Assembly (NCBI GenBank): GCA_003290165.1
Contig: QNQO01000679.1
Location: forward strand, 514,401-578,400
DNA length: 64,000 nucleotides
Reading direction: 5' to 3'
Source of the DNA: Berberis thunbergii
Lineage: Eukaryota; Streptophyta; Magnoliopsida; Ranunculales; Berberidaceae
This document shows positions 45,297 to 57,377 of this stretch, piece after piece (the first letter of the stretch is position 1; each line of letters starts with the position of its first letter). A model generated the notes under the pieces. That model was not told the DNA's origin and did not search any database. It saw only the letters and a list, made by a program, of their open reading frames with translations. A program made the position numbers and the translations under genes.

Positions 45297-48200
45297 TATC
45301 ACGCCCCGATTTTCGAAGGAAACGAAAATCCTAAAATCCACGTAGGATTATCCGTTTCCCCCAAAATTCGAGACGTGAGAATTCAATAACAACAGAAACA
45401 AATAGCAGCAACAACTAAACATGATTTAGATTACTGAAACAAATAAACAAACTACACATCACATGGACAAACAAATAGCTCATACGTATGCCCATAACTT
45501 AATGAAGACAATCACACAAAAATAAAAATATTTTCAGTAAGTACAAAAATTACGAGGTGCTACAATATATACAACTCAAAAGAATCTCGTCCCGAGATTC
45601 GGTAGAGGAAAGAAAGTTAAGCGAATTTCAAAAATGCAACTTGTCAAACGAAAGAAGATTTTAAAATAAAAAATTTCAATTGAATTTTAGTTGCATAAAT
45701 TTTTATTGTCATTGAAAAAGTAGTGGTGTTACAATATATACAACTCAAAAGAATCTCGTCCCGAGATTCGTGAAAAGGGTTAACTAAAGATTCAGATAAC
45801 AAACCGCTACAAGAAAATGACACGGAATAATGTCATCCACTATTGACATTAAAATAAGTTAGTCACAGAAATCTCATCTCGAGATTCATGAAGAAAAAGA
45901 AACAATACTAAAAGTTCAAGGTTCACCCTTGTCACTTTATCTCTAGGCAGTCACACTACTACTCTCCCATATCCACATTCCGAGGATCACCTAGACTCTA
46001 CCCCAACCTAGGCTAACCAAATGCTTTGATACCGCTGTCACGCCCCGATTTTCGAAGGAAACGAAAATCCTAAAATCCACGTAGAATTATCCGTTTCCCC
46101 CAAAACTCGGGACGTGAGAATTCAATAACAACAGAAACAAATAGCAACAACAACTAAACATGATTTAGATTACTTAAACAAATAAAAATTCTAACCCGAT
46201 AAGACTGACATGGCTAGCTCACTAGCAGAACTCCAGTAACGCAGCTCAAAATCTCTAAACCTGAAAGGCCAATTGGCTACATTCCAAAAGGAATGTACCC
46301 AAGAAGCAAAAGCTCACTCAGGTCAGCAATAAAGCTGGTCTGAGAAATCTTCATCCCAAAATCAATAAATCCGCATATGACAACATTAAAATAAACCAAA
46401 CAATAAATAACCACACCATCAGATAGTTCCTCCATGAGGCAAAGGTGTTATCATCCTAATAAATAAATATGCATTATTTATTTCTAATAAATAAAGTTTA
46501 TGAGTTATCAATCCTCATAAATGCCACAACAATACAATAAATAATCATATTAGACTATTATTGAAGTATTAAACAAACACATTTTTCTACCTTTAGGAAG
46601 ACATGTAGTTCTCATTCAATGGTTGAATGAGCATTTAGTTTCTTCCTTTAAGGTAATCATGCACATACACAAAAAGAAATCTCGCTACTTTTTCACAATC
46701 GCACTCTCCTCCTGTGCCGAACACACCTCACCCAAGTGTGCCTCCCTTGCCTTCGAAACCACTCGGAGCGTACATGTTCCAAGTGAGGTGCAACCTCGAG
46801 GAACATGTCATCTCTCCCGAAGTTTGATCCATGGCAAGCATTCTTCCTAAATCTACACGTACAACCGAACTCACATGGAACGGTGCACCGATATGCAAGC
46901 AAGTCTGCATACCCATAATAATATCACACATATACAAGTAAGTCTATATACAAAAATTCCTTTTCTTTTCACATTTTTTTCCTTCGGAGTTGTGGTAAAG
47001 AGCATAAATAAAAATAAACTAAAACTCAAAACTCTTTTATAGTGACACTTTGTTAACCATAAATAAATCAACCACAGTATCCACCATTCTCTTGGGGAAC
47101 AAGCAATAGTTTCATAATAGCTAAGTCTCAAGTTATACACTTCACAACATCACGCACGAGTCATTTATCACACGTCATTTGAAGCTCACACTTAGAATGC
47201 GTTTGAAATAACTGCATACATATTGTCATAAAACGATTAAACTTTATTAATAAACAATAGATAATAATGTTATATACATTACAATAAGACTAATCATCAA
47301 GCGAATTGACAATCCCATATATCCTTACAATATGCTTAACTATAAAAATGGAACATGATCATAACACAGTAAACATCAAAACCCACCATCTCAGATCAAT
47401 CATAACATTCCCCAAACTATCACATTCAAACCAAAATCTCTGAGGGCATTTAACTAGATAACATGGTTCACCAGGTAAATTCATCTAACTCTATGTTCTC
47501 CAAAAATTTGAGAATGCAACCGTTGATCCATTTTAATATTGAAATTGATGTATTGCCTAGTTTACTATATTCTCGAAGACTGCGAGGACACTACACTATT
47601 AACAACAAATTAAATTGATTAGTAGCTAGATTCATGGGAAGTAAAGACAACTTCATTCATTATCCACTCTTCCAGTATGCAAAAACAAATAGCATGCAAA
47701 AGTGAAGTTCATATTCAATATAAGGGGTTATGGGTAGCTTCACATAAGGTGAAGTGGATTGGTTGAGCACCAACCCCCATCCTTGCAAATAGCATTCTTT
47801 AAGTACAGGTAATGTAGCTGAAAGGGACTAGCAGCAAGCACCTAGTGCTCTATTTTCTTGCTGGTAATACTAGCATTACAAATACATCAAGAAGATCAAC
47901 TGCTAACAATGGTCAGTTGCAGACATGCACACATGTTTATTGTTGAACTGTACAGTTTGTTCAAAGACAAACTTGACCTTAGCTTAGCCACTCGAAAAAA
48001 AAAAACTAATCTCTCATTTCATCTTGAATTCCTTGGGGGTGTGCTCTGATAAATATTGATTCAGTTATTATTGTGATGGAACTGAACATCACTTAGAACA
48101 ATCACTAAAATGATCAAAATCTGAAGGTAAATTGAACTAACATCACTCTCAAATTCTGACAACACTTGCGATTTTGTGTGAAAATTTGGGCATTTTCTGA

Positions 48201-49173
48201 TCGATATATGATCAGATATTCAGTAGGCATGGTTAATTAACAACAAATAGTTTTCACAGACAAACCATCAAGGAAATAACCTTCAAACTAAAATAGATTT
48301 AAATCATAAACTAAGAAATGGGGTGTTTGCAATTAAATCAATAATCAAGAAAACACGTACACGAATCATGATTTAGAGGTTCCAAAACACAAACAAAATT
48401 TAGATTGAGAACGGCAAAAACTCACATACAAGAACGAAATGAAGAAAACTCACCTCTTTTTTTTTTGCAAGAATCCCAAAACCAACTGCCAGTCCTCGAA
48501 CTGTGTTGGCAACACTTCCCCAGCAATGGTCGTTACAGGAGATGGTTCATTGATGTTGTTCAACCTTCTCTTCTTATCTTTTCTTTTATTCAAAAATCCA
48601 CCCATTTGTCTCCCTAAATCGAAGAATACGAAAAGCTCGGATGGATTGCCACCCTCTCTTCTCGACAGCCACTCAACCTCCACAGACCACATCACGAATC
48701 AGCACTACCTCTAGATTACAAGCCCAACTGCCCCCATTGTTGCTTGCAAAGTCTATCCTCTCCCATCGATCACACCCCCCCTTCGCCGCCATCGAATGCA
48801 ACAAAAGGAAAGGAAAAGAAGAAGGAAAAGGAGAAAAGAAAAGGAGGAAGCAAAAGGTTTTGTTTCTTCTCCTTTTTTTAATATGGTGAGTGGTTATTCG
48901 CCCCCACCTAACTTTCGAATGCACCCACCCTCTAATTTCACAAAATAAAACCCTAATCGATATTTTAATGAAAACCCAAACCAAGCCCAAATACAATTGA
49001 GTACAATCCATCAACATTAGGGTTTTCAAAATTTTGGCTAAACACACACACACACCTTATTTTATTTAGTAATGACAAACAAAAAAATCTTTTTCCAATA
49101 AATGAGATTACAATATACGCCACAATTAATAAATAAGAAAATTTTTATATTATTTAATTAGACTGGTATTACA
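45297..49173 (-). mobile_element. Tekay/Del-like Gypsy deletion derivative, TSD GCCAC
   Basis: Flanked by GCCAC on both sides (45292-45296, 49174-49178). On minus, the 5' LTR is 49173-46036, starting TGTAATACCAGT and ending GGGGCGTGACA; a primer site (CGGTATCAAAGC, tRNA-iMet-like) follows at 46024-46035. The internal region is under 0.5 kb. The 3' LTR (45564-45297) is only 268 bp, because its middle is deleted. Between them remain the palindromic GAATCTCGTCCCGAGATTC typical of the 3' end of pol in Tekay/Del elements, present about twice, and no enzyme domain. Confidence 0.85.
46036..49173 (-). repeat. Long (3.1-kb) LTR of the Tekay-like derivative
   Basis: Shares its first 150 bp with 45297-45450 almost exactly (TCACGCCCCGATTTTCGAAG onward). 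Lengths near 3 kb are usual for Tekay/Del LTRs. ORFs inside it (for example near 48405-49053) are low-complexity and not taken as genes. It includes an (AC)n run near 49043-49056. Confidence 0.75.
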
Positions 49174-50191
49174 GCCACCTTAACAAACATACAAAGAAAA
49201 GTTCTCTATAAAGCAATTAAGCAAAACACAATTACTATTAGCAAGGAAGATTAAATTCAATTAATTCATAAAACACATGTTCGGGTTTCGAATCAACTCC
49301 TAACTAAGAGGAGTGTAGCTAGACATATTAATTATGTTCAAACAGTAATCCATAATCAAATATCAAGCAAAAAATAAGAGAGAGTAAGAATAAACGTTTT
49401 CGCCTGCGTGGTGGTAGAGAATAACTCTATGGGTGCAGATAGTGCAAATACAAAAGATTAAGATCTCCTCCTTCCTCATGATCTCTGCTTCAAACTTTTT
49501 TTCTTCTTTGATCTACTCCGGTGAAAAGAAGAGGACGTGGAAGAGAGGGGCTAGCGATTAATGAAGGGGGGAGGAAGATGGGATTGCGATGAAGGGTTTT
49601 TGCTGTTGCAAGGAGGAAGGCGATGTAGAGAGGCCTGCGGTGGTGATGAGGAGGTTGTTGCTGGATGTATTTGGGGTTGGCTGCGATGGATGAAAAGGGA
49701 CGACGAGATGAGGGAATAAGATGGTGGCGATGGGGTTTCTTATGGCAACGAAGGGAATGTGTCTGGGTGTTGTGAAGGAGAAGGGGATGATGGTAGGTTT
49801 CGATCAGATGTGTGAGGCGTTTGATTGTGATGAGGGATGCGTGAGATGGGTGAAGGCTTGTCGCGGCTGTGATGAGGAGGCTGTGGATGGATGTTTGCTT
49901 CAGTGCAGGTATTGTCCCTTTTATAATTGTTTTCTCTTCAGTTTCTTTCCTTGCGTGGTTTCCTTTTGCAATCAGTATTTCTAAATTGCTAGTTTGCTTC
50001 ACTTAGCTTCTATTTGGGAATCTTGTAATTGGAAACCTACACAAACACAAAAATAACAATTAGTACCATAATTAACAAGTAATAGCCAAAAATACCTATA
50101 AAAATATGGTACTAAAAATAGCCTAATTATGCTCTTATCAACGTTTTCTTCATTCCCAAATTTTTCTTTCTTTTGTTTTCCTTTCGTAACG

Positions 50192-53100
50192 ATGTCTAGC
50201 TTCAAGATTCTTAATGGTGATGTGCTTGCAACTTGTGAAGCTTTCGCCTAAGCGGGCAACAAAACGACTATGGATAGGATTCGTTATGACTATTCATTGC
50301 CAGCTGACCTCGAGATCATCTTGCCTGAGGACGAGGACAGTCCTTGCCGCCATCCAAAGCCTGGCTACGTTGCACTGTACCTTGGAAGTTTCAGGCGGGT
50401 CTTAGGCTTCCGGATCCAGAAATCTTATTGGAGTATTTATACTTCTTGGGCATTGTCGTTGCTCAAATGGTTCCTAATGGCTGGAAGATGATGATTGTAA
50501 CTTTAGTCGCTCTATTTGGTATTCCTATGAATATCACAGTTTTGCATTTCGTGGTGGCGTTTAGTGTAAATACGAGCCACACTTGCTATCTCGGTGGTCC
50601 ATCTTGTTTTCAGAATCTTAAGGATGATATAGGAGCTGGTCAAGGCCCCGCTTCTACGCGCCATCACTTCTGATTATTTCAAATTACGCAATCGACATAT
50701 TTTGCGGTCATTCTGAGAGCCCAAAAGGAACAAACTATAGTTGTCTGTGGAGGAGCATGATGATATTCACGTAATTGTTACATAATATACCCCTTAATTT
50801 ATATATGTAAGTGTTTCAATTAGTATATTTTATTCTAATTATTTCATTTTCATGTTTTTGTAGGAATTTGAGTGTGAACGATGAAATCGCATTAAGGCGA
50901 CAATTTGAGGAAAAATTAATTGGTTGATTTTAGTGGTGGTACAAAGTAGCGGGTCACATATCTAAACCTAACCCAAACAAGCATAGGTCCACCTAATTTA
51001 ACCTAATCCCAAGCCAAAAAAGCTAACCTATAAACCCAAGCCCAACCTAACAAGGAAATAGGATAACCCTATTTAGGTTTTTTTTTCTTCTCTTCTCTTG
51101 GAGCTCTTGCTACATTTTGTTTCTGCTTCTCTTTTCCATAGCCACCACACCACATCCACCTTGCCGGCGATCCTCGCTCAATAGGAGTACCGGCAGCGTG
51201 ATCATCCCGCCATCACCACCTCATCATCTTCGTCCACCATCAGTCTTCACCTCACCACCATCCAGTAGCCAACCACTGAGCACCACCATCATCCATCACA
51301 ATCCTTGCGCAACAAAATAGGGAGCATCTCCCTATTTTCCCATCATGTTCCTCTCCCTCTCCCTGTTCCATCATGCCACACAGTCACCACCACCACCGGA
51401 GCACGACCCCCCTGTCCTCTCTTCTCCACCTCGCCTTCCTTCCTCATCTGTCTTTCCTTGCTCTCTCTCTCGTTCTCGTCATAGATAAGAGACCAATAGG
51501 AAGGACTCCCAGCCCCTGTTTCTCTCTCCCTCACGAACCCAGCCCCTCATTCTCCTCTCTCTCTTACAGGAACAAAAGAAGACGAAGGAGAAGCAACAAC
51601 GCGAGCCGCCATCACCGCCACTAGAGCCACTTCCCACCGCCATCAGCCACCACGAAACAAAGCTTGCAAGAGCACCACCCCTGTTTCTCTCTCTCTTTCT
51701 ATTCCCCTTCTCGTTCTTCCCTTACCCTCTCTCTGTCTCTTGCAGGTACTGGAGCCGGTCGGAGGAAGAAGAAGCTCGTGAGGAGCGAAGAGGAATCAGC
51801 AGCAGCGACGCATCTCGCTGGAGAAGAAAAAGCGGGAACCAACTGATTTTTGAATCAGTTGTCAATTTCCACCCCGGTGTTTGCTCTGAGCCACCATAGT
51901 CCATCAACAGTCTTTTCTCAGGATGCGTGTTCGTGCTGAGACGAATTCAACCTACACTAGTGTTGTGACCATTGCCACCATGATCTTCTAGACCCCGCAC
52001 CGAGGCGAAGATGAAACCACAGGGTTTTCTAGAGTTTGTTGTATTTGAATTTATAGTTTTCTATATACTTGAATGTTAAACACAATTGATTTCTGAATTT
52101 CAATAATTTGTTTTCACCGATTGTATCCGGATTAATTATCTAGACTAGTCGGTAGTTAAAAGTACCCTTTATTGATATTCAAAGCCTGCTTTAATCAATT
52201 AATCTGAATATGATATTGTGTGTGCCGTAAGAAGACATGCAATGCTAGGGGTTTAGAATTAGTTAAAACAAACCTGTGATTGTGTGTGCCGTAAGAAGAC
52301 ACGCAATGCTAGGGGTTTATACATTTGCTGAAATCAATTGCGAACTTACATTAATCTTTAGGTTAGTCATGTTAATTCTTAAAAACAATAATTTGGATTA
52401 CACAAATCTCGAAGAACCTGTGGTGGATTTGATGTCTCGGTCCATTCTCTTATCATCTAATCATTTAATTTTAGTTGTCAATTTAGTTCTCTTAATTTAG
52501 TGATTTTCATCTGTTGTAACCCACAACTCTAAATTAGTTCAAATAAGTTCTAGAATTTGACTGTCTCGTCAATCCTCGTGGGATCGACTCATATTTTTCA
52601 CTGTCTACCAGTTAGATAGTCGTGCACTTGCGGTATTACAAGTAGGGTTTATTAGCTTATTACTTTAGGTTAATAAAACTCCATCACACGAGTTTCGTAA
52701 TCAATTTAATGAGCTTCCCCGGTCCTCAGTAGAAGTTTTCCTTACTACGAATGTCATCAATCGTAGTGATTTGTATACTATGAGCAAGACGGATCGCGCA
52801 GTGCTTACGACGGCTCGTGCTTCGAAAGGTTACCATTGCACGGGCTAGTAATGTCATTGTTTCTGACGAGGGGCATGAGTGTACTCCTCCGACTGGCGTT
52901 GGTGATGTGAGCATTGATTGGGAAGTGAGCTCTATTAAGACCCATACGGATCACAATGTTCCTATTTTTGCTAGGGATGTTATTAATGATGGCTCGAGCA
53001 TTAGAAAAATGAAGGTTCCTAGGCCTGCTAGTCCATATAAGCTATTGGCGATTAGTCCTAGTCGTGTCTCGAAGGAGAAGAAGATTATTAATTTGGTTCA

Positions 53101-54296
53101 TGGTACTACCAGGGCTCCCTCCCATCCGATATCTTTCAGAAAAGGTGGTAGTGAAGTCGTTGACCATGCTGCTTGAGAGGAGGAAAAGGGAAGTGTCTCG
53201 TCCTTTGGATAATCTTGAGAAGAGTCTCATTTCTTTGTATGGCGAGCCTGATTTTGCCATATTTTCTATTGATGACCTTCGTGTTCTCGGCTACAAGATG
53301 TTTCAACTTGGTGTCGAGTTGTCCAATAATCCAAGCAGCACGAAGACCTTGGCTGAATTGGAGTTTGACCCCTCGTTGGACGATCAGGTCGTTGCTCATG
53401 GTCAGAGTTCTAAGCCTCATGTTTATTCTTTCATTGCGGGAACCTTGGAGTTGCATGTTACTCTCCCTGTTACCCATCCTATTGTTGTTGCTCTTAAGAG
53501 GTTCAACTGGTCTTTTGAGGTTGACATGTTAAACAACGCTCATAATCTCATTGTCGATTGGCATGGGTCGTTGGTCGAGAGGGCTCCTATGCTCATGCAT
53601 TTGCCATGTGATCACCTTGATGAAGATCTCAAGCACCTCATGGAAGGGATGAGTCACCTCACTTATGCAAGTGTGATGAGGTCAGATTATAAGGCTGCGC
53701 GGGATCAGGTGGCTCTTGTCAATAAGAAAATGGCTGGGTAGGCTTTTGTGCTTTCTCATATCTTCAGTAAATTTGATTCGCCAAGGGCACAGTGCATGGG
53801 ATATGAGAAAGTGGTTGAAACTGCTCAAGCTTCATTGAAGGAAGCCAAGGCTGCTCAGAATAAGTTTGCTTCCAAACTCGAGATCTCTGAGGCGGAGTTG
53901 AATAGACTGCATTCTCGCTTGAGTATTACTGAGAAGGAGTTATTCAAATGAAGAACTGATCGTGGCGAGGTCAAGCGTTCTGTTGTAGAGTATTCTGCCA
54001 ATCTGAGGGCTTTTATGGAGCGAGTTGTTCAGTTGACTACTGAGTTTTCTACTACTAAATTGGTGGTTTCTGCTAGGCTTACTATTGTTGAGGGTGAACT
54101 TGTGTCGACCCGGGCTAAGCTTGCAGCAGTTACTGATAAACTGAAGACTGCAGAAGCAACAGACTGAAAAAGAGTTGTCGATGGTCGTCATGACTTCCTT
54201 GACTTCATGGAGTCGCAAGATTTGGATTTATCGATGTATTGTTGTTTTAGTGAGCATGTCTTCGAGGACAAAGAGGAACTCGTTCTGAATTCATAG
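50192..54296 (+). pseudogene. aORF of the inverted Tat-like element, interrupted
   Basis: ATG at 50192 (MSSFKILNGDVLATCEAFA, then a stop) leads into MDRIRYDYSLPADLEIILPE then DEDSPCRHPKPGYVALYLGS, LYFLGIVVAQMVPNGWKMMI and GPSCFQNLKDDI. After an insertion (50771-52686) it resumes with LYTMSKTDRAVL-like sequence, a long open segment (53064-53741; LEKSLISLYGEPDFAIFSID, LMEGMSHLTYASVM) and a coiled coil (YEKVVETAQASLKEAKAAQN). It stops near 54296. It follows the minus aORFs block by block but is far more diverged, with conserved spots such as Y-LP-DLEI, PNGWK and (N)L-DDI. Partly better preserved than the other copies. Function unknown. Confidence 0.75.
50771..52686. mobile_element. Insertion in the plus aORF, probably holding a solo LTR
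   Basis: The aORF breaks after GATATTCAC and resumes at CACGAGTTTCG, with CACG on both sides. The part 50925-52686 runs from TGATTTTAGTGG to AAAACTCCATCA, 1762 bp, with TGAT/ATCA ends, a CT-rich middle and an end (GTGGGATCGACTC...) in the style of Athila LTRs, though unlike the LTR at 55507 in sequence. It contains a duplicated GTGTGTGCCGTAAGAAGACA (52217 and 52282). The 150 bp before it has GTAATT...TTTTTGTAG, like an intron. No clean target duplication for the LTR itself. Confidence 0.45.
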
Positions 54297-54860
54297 AGCG
54301 GTCGTGTTGGCCGGGAACCATCATTTCTTCGTTCGTCCGAACCCGTGCCATTAAGTGATATTGTTGCATTGATTGTTTACAACATGGTGTTAAGAAGCAG
54401 GTTTTGTTGATTTTCATATTCTGTTTTTTCGGCGATGAGCGAGAATCATGTCGATTGTTTAGAACAGGGGTGAAGAAGCAAGTTTGGTTGATTTTCACCT
54501 TCTGTTTTTCCGGTGAGGCGCAATGAGCGCAATATGCATCCACTTTTTACACCAGTGGGTGAAGAGTCAAGTTTGGTTGATGTCGACCTTCATTCTTTTC
54601 CGGTGATGCATGATGAACGCAGTGGTAATCGTCGACTGCAAAGACTTCGACTGCAAGGACTTTTCCTCCTTTTTCTTTTTCAAACTGGTAAACAGAGAAG
54701 GTGTTGTCTATTGGTCGATTTCTTTTTTATCCAGCGATGCGCGATGAGTGTGGTGGTAATCATCGACTATAAAGACTTTGACTGTAAAGGCATTCCCTCC
54801 TCTTTCTTTTTCAAACTAGTAACAGGGAAGGAGTTGTCTGTTGGTCGATTTCTTCTTTGA
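54297..54860. repeat. Degenerate tandem repeats downstream of the aORF
   Basis: Four or so imperfect units carry GAAGCAAGTTTGGTTGATTT, TTCTTTTTCCGGTGATGCGC-like and GGTAATCGTCGACTGCAAAG motifs, in places spaced by about 110-140 bp. They take the place that the 139-bp array holds in the other copies (between aORF end and gag) but share no obvious sequence with it. Confidence 0.6.
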
Positions 54861-54869
54861 TAACTATGG

Positions 54870-55506
54870 ATTCAAATAAAAATTGAGTTTAATCCAATCC
54901 AAAATTGAATTTCATCCAACGTTGATCAATTGTGGGATCAAAGTACCCAATCGCAGGGGTGGATCTATTGCTTGGTTAAGATGGTCAATTAAAAAATCCA
55001 TCAAAGCAGTTATAATTTCAATATTCCCCCCTTTAAATTTTATATTGCTCCCTTTGAAATTTTAGGTTGGCCCCTCTTATAAAAAAATCACAAATCACAA
55101 AATCAAATAAAAAAAGTGAGCCTCTGCCTCCAGTCCTCGATGCCTTTAGTCCTCCACACCTCTGGTATCACTTTTTGTGTTGTGTACAACAATGGAAAGG
55201 CCTTCGCTTGCAATATATTTTTCTCCATCTCCGTCTTGCGAAACAAGGTGAGTTTGTTTGATTATGTGTTTCTGAATACTAGTAGTAGAATCCTTGAAGA
55301 GAGATTTCATGTCTTTGTTGCACTGCAACAACAACATTATTTTTTTTTCCTTTTGTTTCTCCCTTTCACATTCACATTCACCTTCACCAAGAGACTTCCC
55401 CCCTTGCAGATTTCATTATAGTATCAAATAGAAAAACGTCTCATAGAAATCAGCAGCAAAATCACCCTTATCAAGCTCAACATTTCTTCTTAACTTGGGG
55501 TCTTTG
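54870..55506. other. Sequence between the inverted Tat element and the Athila element
   Basis: AT-rich, with CT-rich segments. Short open frames around 55067-55421 show no motif. Gag and the 5' LTR of the inverted Tat element are not found here. Confidence 0.4.
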
Positions 55507-57267
55507 TGATAGGGGCATAATTATGCTATTTTTAGTACCATATTTCTATATGTATTAATAGCTATTATTTGTTAATTATGGTACTAATTGCTATTTTCAT
55601 GTTTGTGTAGGTTTCCAATTACAATACTTTAAAATAGAAGCAAATTGGCAATTTAGGATTACTAATTGCATAAGGACTTCACACAAGCAAGGAAACCACA
55701 GAAAGAAGAAAACAAGAATAAAAAGGGGACATACCTGGCTTTGAGAGAAAACCCACCCATCGAGCAATAGCATTGATCCACTGCCTCCATCATCTCCTTT
55801 TCCTCCCTGATCATCCTCGCACAAACCCTAGCCGCCATCATCCAACCACAACCCATCCTCGAAATCACATCCGCCCATAGTCCTTCATCCATCTCGGTCG
55901 ATTGCCTCCACCAACCACGCATCACAGTTTCGCTATCGGCTCCCTGTTCTTCGCTTGATCTCTCAGTCACAAACCCCATTCTCGCAGATCCCTCATCCTC
56001 GCGATAGCCCTTCATCATCCTCTCTTCATTCAAGCAGAACCACCTCGCCAAAACCCTAGCCACCGTCTCAGTCCCTTCTTTCATCCTCTCGCCACAGTCT
56101 CTCGATGTCCCCTGTCTTCACCATCAGCATCCGAAATTCCTTCACCTCAGTCGTCGTCCTCTCTTCACTCAACCAGTCGATCTCCTCCCTGATCATCACC
56201 ACCCGCCTGATTCCCCCATCTTTTCTCGATGTCCATCGACATTCCCTCATCTCTCACTCTGTGTCACAAGCAGAGATCGAAAGGAAGATCTGAAGGAGCA
56301 GTTCGCGTGAGGAAGGTGAAGGAGGCGATTTCACGCTATTCGCACCCCAGTTCCACTCAGTACCACCACGGATCAGTGTTTTGTTTTCATCTCTAAACAT
56401 CTCTTTCTCTTAATTTTAGTTTGATTATTGATTATGGATTACTGTTTGAACATAATTAATATGTCTAGCTAAACTCCTCTTAGTTAGGGGTGGATTCGAA
56501 GCCCCGAACATGTGCTTTATAAATTAATTGAATTTAATCTTCCTTGCTATTAGTGATTGTGTTTTGCTTAACTGCTTTATAAAGAACTTTTCTTTGTATG
56601 TTTGTTAAGGTGGCCAACTTTGTAAGCAAGCTAGGATTTGGGGCTAGAGTATAGGAGAGTTTCACCTAATTGTTATGATTATGTACTCACAAGTAGTAAA
56701 TACCAAGGAACGTTGGTAAGGTTAAGTCAAAACCTAGGCAAGAACAAGATGCTGATCATACTTGTGATTGCCTAGTCAGTGTTCATATTTTCCACAAAAC
56801 TTAATGATCTTAGATTGCTATTTAACTTGCGATTCCTGTTTAGATAGCATGATAAGAATAGTTTGAAAGCGACGCTTAGTTTAATTCAACGAACTTGGGA
56901 AACTAATAGATTAATGCAGTGCGGTCACGGTAGTCTTGAGCATTGTCTCTCACGAGTTAGCAGTGATTATTGAAGATTAATTTATTAAGCATATGTTTGG
57001 TGTGTTGGAGATAAACCCTTAGTTATTTTCTCATCTTTGCATCTCTTTAGTTTATTATCTTTACATAATTTTCGTAGTTATTTTCATAATTTAATTTAGG
57101 AAAATCCAATCCCTTCTATTTAATTAATTAGGTTGTTAGTTGACTTTTAATTATTATTAGTGTAATTAACAAGCCCTCCAATCCCCGGTCTAGAACGATC
57201 CCTACTTATTCTATATTACAATCATAAAGCAGGGTATTAAGTTGTGTGCTACTAAAATAGCGCATCA
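55507..57267 (+). repeat. Athila-like 5' LTR
   Basis: From TGATAGGGGCATAATTATGC to CTAAAATAGCGCATCA. The first ~130 bp and the last ~750 bp match the solo LTR on minus at 44633-50140; the CT-rich middle differs more. Confidence 0.92.
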
Positions 57268-57272
57268 ATTTT

Positions 57273-57290
57273 TTGGCGCGTTGTCGGGGA
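57273..57290 (+). other. Primer-binding site (tRNA-Asp)
   Basis: TTGGCGCGTTGTCGGGGA, five bases after the LTR, is the Athila primer site TGGCGCCGTTGTCGGGGA with one C lost. Confidence 0.9.
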
Positions 57291-57377
57291 TTTAGAAAAG
57301 TTGTTGATACTTAATTAGTTTTTATTATTTATTTTATTTTTATTGAATTTTCTTTCTTTCTTTATCTCAGGTACTAG

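Larger units (their letters stand above)
44633..50140 (-). repeat. Athila-like solo LTR (interrupted)
   Basis: On minus it runs TGATAAGAGCATAATTAGGC to ATTAAAATAGCGCATCA, matching the 5' LTR at 55507-57267 over its whole length. It is flanked by ACATT (44628-44632) and ACGTT (50141-50145), a 5-bp duplication with one change. No internal sequence or second LTR is present, so it is a solo LTR. Without the insertion at 45297-49173 it is about 1.63 kb. Confidence 0.9.

Noticed and set aside
48405..50002. Open frames of 70-170 codons within 48405-50002
   Set aside because: They lie in CT-rich parts of the long Tekay-like LTR and the Athila-like LTR, with Lys/Arg- or Leu/His-rich composition and no conserved motif.
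51117..51846. Several open frames rich in Ser, Pro, His and Arg
   Set aside because: They come from CT- and CCA-rich low-complexity DNA in a probable LTR and are open in several frames at once; no domain.
55597..56293. Minus frames of 75-140 codons in the Athila-like 5' LTR
   Set aside because: CT-rich LTR middle, low complexity, no homology recognised, and not shared with the solo LTR copy.
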